Shown here: one piece after another, positions 14,931-17,637 of the stretch
Position numbering within the stretch: the stretch's first letter is position 1
Layout of the letters: every line of letters begins with the position of its first letter
Translations under genes and position numbers: made by a program
Assembly: GCA_021767325.1 (NCBI GenBank)
Contig: JAASTM010000006.1
Coordinates: 1 to 17,637, forward strand
DNA: 17,637 bases
Reading direction: 5' to 3'
Source of the DNA: Spirochaetales bacterium
GTDB taxonomy: Bacteria; Spirochaetota; Spirochaetia; DSM-16054; Sediminispirochaetaceae
The notes under the pieces: generated by a model
What the model was told of the DNA's origin: nothing
The model's database searches: none
The model's input: the letters and a program-made list of their open reading frames with translations, nothing else

Positions 14931-15410
14931 TTAGAACTTTACAATTGTGCAGTCATATTTAGTAATAGTGAGTTCCTGCTTATCGTCGATATACGCAGCT
15001 AAATCCTTGGGTCTGCCGATAACTTCAACCGGAGCAAAGCGGGGGCGAGGATTACGCTTGAGCTCTTTTTGTACCAGGTCTGCAAATCCTTTAATATAGT
15101 AGGAATGCCGCAGAAGAGCTAAATGAGTGTCAGGATAGTTTCTTAGCAGGTAGGTGAGTTTGCGCTTTGAAACAACACCGCTTTCCCCCCAAAAAAGAGC
15201 TTTTTCGGATTCGTCTACACTCACTAAATCGGGTTTGTATTTCCCTCCGACTGAGACCTCCACCGTCAGGGAAGGGTACTGCTTTTGATATAATGCATAT
15301 AGGACCGCCTTCCCGAGCACATGGGCTTCGGTCTCCTCCCGGTGTTTTACAAATACAACTTTTTTTCCATTGAATTTGAAGGTGTATTTCCTGCGCAGGT
15401 TGGAAGCCAT
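14931..15410 (-). CDS. YaeQ-like PD-(D/E)XK-fold protein, function unknown
   Basis: The 159-residue protein resembles YaeQ in two places: KHREETEAHVLGKAVLYAL (22-40) lines up with the conserved SETDE-type helix of YaeQ, and KYKPDLVSVDESEKALFWGESG (57-78) with its PD-x(n)-ExG segment. PD-(D/E)XK-type acids would be Glu29, Asp61 and Glu76. A basic stretch (SKRKLTYLLRNYPDTHLALLRHS) follows, as in YaeQ. Such folds are nuclease-like, but the activity of YaeQ itself is unclear, so nuclease activity is only a possibility. Cytoplasmic, no signal or membrane segment. A ribosome-binding AGGA sits about 9 nt upstream of the ATG. The gene lies downstream of the exported-protein gene at 15576-15944 on the same strand, 165 bp away. 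Confidence 0.65.
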   Translation of the reverse strand: MASNLRRKYTFKFNGKKVVFVKHREETEAHVLGKAVLYALYQKQYPSLTVEVSVGGKYKPDLVSVDESEKALFWGESGVVSKRKLTYLLRNYPDTHLALLRHSYYIKGFADLVQKELKRNPRPRFAPVEVIGRPKDLAAYIDDKQELTITKYDCTIVKF

Positions 15411-15420
15411 GGTTCTATTC

Positions 15421-15597
15421 CTATTTGGTGTCAGAGGTGGGGGTAAGAGAAATTATGATGTTAGAAGAACCTAAATTACTCACTGCAAATACTTTAGGAG
15501 TATTGTTGAGACGCCCTGTCCAGCGATCTGAGAAACTCTTACTGGTTGCATTCGATGTGTTGAATAGATGAAAATCTACTGCTTCTTCATCTCCACT
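15421..15597 (-). other. Gap between - strand genes with an open 58-codon frame lacking a start
   Basis: The 165-bp gap (15411-15575) holds no terminator or clear promoter. On the - strand one frame is open from 15597 to a TAG at 15421-15423 and reads like a protein (for example SFSDRWTGRLNNTPKVFAV, then NLGSSNIIISLTPTSDTK). It ends 10 nt before the YaeQ-like start, overlaps the end of the upstream gene by 22 nt, and has no ATG, GTG or TTG at its beginning. It may be a degraded gene remnant or chance. A + strand frame of 38 codons (15455-15571) has a similar low standing. Confidence 0.3.
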
Positions 15598-15944
15598 TTA
15601 TAGTTTCGATTCCAGGGAGCATCGATTTCCAGGATAATATTCATGTTGGTAACCGGTTTGGTGAGCTTGTAACTACGCCGAGCAGCTTCGGATTTGAACG
15701 ACATTACCGGTTTGCCACCTTCCATGCTGACACCGAAGTCCTGCACTCCCTGTTCTGAGAAGTCAAAGTGTACTTCTCCGTCAGTTGAGAGTATCCTGAT
15801 ATTGTTCGAAGTGAATTCCCAGACTGCATTATAGTTGGGGTCGAGCCACTCGCCGACAGGGAAATTCTTCAGATTGATACCGTCGGCACACAGCATTCCG
15901 CCTGCGAACAGTAAGATTACCAGGACTAAAAATAGCTTTTTCAT
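15576..15944 (-). CDS. Small exported protein of unknown function
   Basis: The 122-residue protein starts with a clear signal peptide (MKKLFLVLVILLFAGGMLCA), cleaved probably before DGINL; the cysteine at 19 lacks a good lipobox, so lipid attachment is unlikely but possible. The mature part (about 100 residues) is beta-rich with NFPVGEWLDPNYNAVWEFTSNNIRILS, then FSEQGVQDFGV and SYKLTKPVTNMNIILEIDAPW. I associate similar short secreted proteins with treponemes, from memory only; no function is known to me. It has a good ribosome-binding site (AAGAGGT) and diverges from the NhaC-type antiporter gene across 142 bp. Location would be periplasm or outer surface. Confidence 0.7.
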   Translation of the reverse strand: MKKLFLVLVILLFAGGMLCADGINLKNFPVGEWLDPNYNAVWEFTSNNIRILSTDGEVHFDFSEQGVQDFGVSMEGGKPVMSFKSEAARRSYKLTKPVTNMNIILEIDAPWNRNYKVEMKKQ

Positions 15945-16022
15945 ATTCTACCTCTTCAAGTATTTTACTATTAAGGGTATCCAATCTGCCTTTAAAAGCA
16001 AGCCATTAAAGCAAACTGAATA

Positions 16023-16051
16023 TTGTAATAATAGCAACAGTATGTTATATA
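16023..16051 (+). promoter_or_regulatory. Predicted promoter of the antiporter gene
   Basis: TTGTAA (16023-16028) and TATATA (16046-16051) are 17 bp apart and 35 nt upstream of the ATG. The -10 lies inside the left arm and centre of the dyad at 16036-16068. Confidence 0.45.
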
Positions 16052-16068
16052 TAGTAACATAAACTGTT
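16036..16068 (+). promoter_or_regulatory. Operator-like inverted repeat over the antiporter promoter
   Basis: TATGTTA (16041-16047) and TAACATA (16055-16061) are perfect inverted copies around a 7-bp centre. The symmetry continues as AACAG (16036-16040) with CTGTT (16064-16068) after a 2-nt bulge, giving 12 pairs in all. It covers the predicted -10, so a bound regulator would block transcription; it could also fold as an RNA hairpin if transcription starts further upstream. Confidence 0.55.
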
Positions 16069-16086
16069 AAATGAAAGGAATAAGTT

Positions 16087-17637
16087 ATGGAAGCGTATGG
16101 ATGGTTAGCACTTATACCTCCTGTTCTTGCAATAGTACTTGCAATTTGGACACGGCAGGTAATTGTCTCATTGTTCCTGGGGATTTTTGCCGGCGCTACG
16201 ATTATTGCCGGATGGAATCCGCTGGAAGGATTGCTGAACTCTTTCTCCACCTATCTGGTGTCGAATTCTCTGGCGGATAGCTGGAATATCGGCATTATCG
16301 TATTTTGTCTGGTGATCGGCGGCATGGTTGGTGTAATCGGAAAACTCGGTGGTACCAAAGCTATAGCGACCGCAGTTGTCCGTAGGGCAAAGTCCTCAAG
16401 AACCACTCTACTGTCGACAGCCCTGCTGGGAATCATTATGTTTTTTGACGACTATGCCAATACTATGATCGTCGGAAACACGATGCGTCCGATTACCGAT
16501 GAAGAAAACATCTCACGAGAGAAACTTGCCTATGTAGTCGACTCAACCGCTGCACCGGTAAGTTCTATGGCTCCGGTATCTACCTGGATTGCGATGGAAC
16601 TCGGTTTGATAGCAGCTGGACTGCAGAGTATCAATATTGAGGGCAACTCTCTCATGGTATTCTTTCAGTCAGTTCCGTTCAGGTTTTATTCTATTTTTGC
16701 CCTGGCGCTGGTCATTACTCTTATCGTAACCAAAAAGGACTACAGCCTCATGTATAAAGCCGAATACCGAGCCCGTAGCACCGGACAGGTTGTCGAGCCG
16801 GGAACCAGCCCGATGATCACCGAGGATGAGGATATCCTCCCTGATGAGGGAGTAGAGGGCTCTGTATGGGATGCTGTCGTCCCGATTGGCGTATTTATTC
16901 TGGTTACTGTTTTTGGTCTCTACTACAACGGCTACGAAGAGGGCAAGACTGTCATTCAGGCGTTTGGTGATGCAGATGCCTCGGTAGTACTTACCTGGTC
17001 CGCGTTTATCGGGTCGATCACTGCAATCGTAATGGGGCTTTCGAAGCGGGTGTTCTCGCTTAAGTCTGCGATGGACGCTTGGATCGGGGGAATCAAATCG
17101 ATGGTTATCGCCGTTACGATATTGGCGCTCGCCTTTGCTTTGAAGAGCGTTATTTCTGATATGCAGCTGGCCGAATGGCTGGTAGCAATAACCGAAGGCA
17201 TCCTCAGCGGGAAGATCCTGCCACTGCTAGTGTTTGTAGTAGCGATGCTAATTGCTTTTGCAACCGGAACTTCTTGGGGAACTAATTCTATTCTTATGCC
17301 CTTGGTTATTCCGATTGCAGCCGGTGTGTCCGGCGCCGAGGGCGTACTCACACCTACTATTATCGCTTCAATTGGTGCGGTCTTGACCGGGGCAGTGTTC
17401 GGGGACCACTGCTCTCCAATATCTGATACCACCATCCTCTCATCAATGGCCTCCGGATCTGACCACATATCGCATGTGAGAACTCAGATTCCTTATGCTG
17501 TTACGGCTGCAGTTATCGCAGCGGTGTTCGGCTTCATTCCGGCCGGCTTCGGAGTACCGGTATGGATCCTGCTGCCGCTCGGTGTGGTGGTAACGATTCT
17601 GTTTGTGAAGTTCTTTGGTAAACGGGTAGAAGACCGG
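16087..17637 (+). CDS. NhaC-family Na+/H+ antiporter, 3' end outside the window
   Basis: The frame is open for 517 codons from the ATG at 16087 to the last base, so the C-terminus is missing. AAAGGA (16074-16079) is the ribosome-binding site. The protein is hydrophobic with about 11 visible membrane segments. NhaC-family hallmarks are GIIMFFDDYANTMIVGNTMRPITD (115-138, including the acidic pair 121-122), STAAPVSSMAPVSTW (153-167), FATGTSWGTNSILMPL (391-406) and GAVFGDHCSPISDTTILSS (435-453). An acidic cytoplasmic loop lies at about 226-262. Such carriers exchange sodium for protons across the inner membrane for pH and sodium homeostasis; some relatives carry organic acids, so the substrate is probable, not proven. 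It is divergent from the small exported-protein gene and has an operator-like dyad over its promoter. Confidence 0.9.
   Translation, partial: MEAYGWLALIPPVLAIVLAIWTRQVIVSLFLGIFAGATIIAGWNPLEGLLNSFSTYLVSNSLADSWNIGIIVFCLVIGGMVGVIGKLGGTKAIATAVVRRAKSSRTTLLSTALLGIIMFFDDYANTMIVGNTMRPITDEENISREKLAYVVDSTAAPVSSMAPVSTWIAMELGLIAAGLQSINIEGNSLMVFFQSVPFRFYSIFALALVITLIVTKKDYSLMYKAEYRARSTGQVVEPGTSPMITEDEDILPDEGVEGSVWDAVVPIGVFILVTVFGLYYNGYEEGKTVIQAFGDADASVVLTWSAFIGSITAIVMGLSKRVFSLKSAMDAWIGGIKSMVIAVTILALAFALKSVISDMQLAEWLVAITEGILSGKILPLLVFVVAMLIAFATGTSWGTNSILMPLVIPIAAGVSGAEGVLTPTIIASIGAVLTGAVFGDHCSPISDTTILSSMASGSDHISHVRTQIPYAVTAAVIAAVFGFIPAGFGVPVWILLPLGVVVTILFVKFFGKRVEDR

Noticed and set aside
15480..15520. Hairpin AATACT/AGTATT as a terminator in the 15411-15575 gap
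   Set aside because: Only six mostly AT pairs and no T run on either strand.
16956..17468. 170-residue antisense frame within the antiporter gene
   Set aside because: Low-complexity Ala/Ile/Thr/Ser composition mirrors the codons of membrane helices; the + strand has NhaC motifs.
1..17637. CRISPR arrays, tRNA or rRNA genes, insertion sequences, prophage genes
   Set aside because: No regular direct repeats with spacers, no transposase or integrase motifs and no structural RNA pattern was seen on either strand.

Overview
The window reads as chromosomal DNA from a bacterium, most likely a free-living, salt- or alkali-tolerant spirochaete. This is an inference from protein style, not a database result. 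The vWA protein has a spirochaete-like export signal (a short hydrophobic stretch, then Ala-Gly-Gly-Glu-Gln-Glu). The small exported protein at 15576-15944 resembles short secreted proteins I associate with treponemes. The salt-tolerance idea rests on a BCCT-type compatible-solute transporter and an NhaC-type sodium/proton antiporter. No phage, transposon, CRISPR array, tRNA or rRNA was seen.

Layout. Positions 1-5703 are all on the + strand: the 3' part of a DHH-family phosphoesterase, a Mn-type superoxide dismutase with a good intrinsic terminator, a two-gene envelope operon (a secreted protein with a beta-rich C-terminus, then a 673-residue exported protein fusing a vWA domain to a CsgG/FlgO-like domain), and an exonuclease III-type AP endonuclease. 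Positions 5847-8179 hold a tandem universal stress protein translationally coupled (ATGA overlap) to a BCCT transporter. Positions 8249-9571 encode an anaerobic sulfatase-maturating radical SAM enzyme with a C-terminal SEC-C motif, and 9636-11405 a Cache-domain methyl-accepting chemotaxis protein.

Positions 11410-14349 on the - strand encode a 979-residue SARP/AfsR-like regulator (winged helix, BTAD, NB-ARC-type ATPase, TPR-like repeats). It converges on the chemotaxis gene with only 4 bp between stop codons. It diverges from a small NTF2/SnoaL-like protein at 14438-14863, and the shared 88-bp region holds a good - strand promoter and operator-like repeats. Then come two - strand genes, a YaeQ-like PD-(D/E)XK protein and a small exported protein. 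The window ends inside a + strand NhaC-type antiporter gene with a large dyad over its predicted promoter.

Possible cooperation. SOD, AP endonuclease and DHH phosphoesterase fit oxidative-stress and nucleic-acid housekeeping. Usp, BCCT and NhaC fit osmotic and ion homeostasis. The least familiar items are the two-gene vWA/CsgG envelope module and the large SARP-type regulator facing a single NTF2-like gene. I found no whole defence or mobile system in the window.
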